Positions 5,498 through 5,499 of a stretch of DNA of 5,499 bases are shown in pieces. Every line of letters begins with the position of its first letter. Positions within the stretch are counted from its first letter, which is position 1. The notes under the pieces are model-generated. The model saw only the letters and a list, made by a program, of their open reading frames with translations, made no database searches and was not told the origin of the DNA. The position numbers and the translations under genes are program-made. Source of the DNA: an uncultured Bacillota bacterium (GTDB lineage Bacteria > Bacillota > Clostridia > Peptostreptococcales > Anaerovoracaceae); assembly GCA_946629205.1 (NCBI GenBank), contig CAMOXP010000100.1, positions 1-5,499 on the forward strand, in the 5' to 3' direction.

Positions 5498-5499
5498 TG

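Overview
The window is a compact fragment of a bacterial microcompartment (BMC) operon, with every supported gene on the minus strand, so transcription runs from high to low coordinates. Proteins typical of 1,2-propanediol (Pdu), ethanolamine (Eut) and glycyl-radical (GRM) microcompartments sit side by side. Together with ferredoxin-type redox proteins and AGGAG-type ribosome binding sites before most genes, this suggests an anaerobic, probably fermentative Bacillota (Clostridia-like) bacterium. That taxonomic guess is inference; no rRNA or marker gene is present.

Layout in transcription order: a EutT-like protein (5497-4820) whose start lies two bases from the window edge; the EutJ actin-fold chaperone-like ATPase (4838-3984); a divergent small BMC shell protein with a Gly-Ser-Cys-Pro pore motif like GrpU (3934-3626); an EutN/CcmL pentameric vertex protein (3620-3360); the PduS/RnfC-like flavin and iron-sulfur reductase (3341-2010); the tandem-BMC iron-sulfur shell protein PduT (2008-1460); a EutQ-like cupin protein (1415-732); and a canonical hexameric BMC-H shell protein (678-376). 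From 379 down to the window edge a further open frame, -1 relative to that last gene, encodes a Glu-Lys-Ala-Pro repeat linker and a small basic helical domain. It has no convincing start codon of its own.

Genes are spaced by -19 to about 53 bases, with no terminator visible between them. PduT's ribosome binding site lies inside the end of pduS, so the reductase and its iron-sulfur shell partner are probably translationally coupled. The likely joint role is a shell (BMC-H, BMC-T, BMC-P and the GrpU-like protein) with a redox conduit (PduS to PduT, possibly also the GrpU-like protein) plus accessory factors (EutJ, EutQ, EutT-like). The signature enzyme (glycyl-radical or B12-dependent lyase), aldehyde dehydrogenase, phosphotransacylase and alcohol dehydrogenase are not in the window, so the substrate cannot be decided.

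The points most worth a second look are the frame break at the end of the BMC-H gene, the two probable iron-sulfur shell proteins beside PduS in one operon, and the EutT-like protein without the textbook EutT metal motif.
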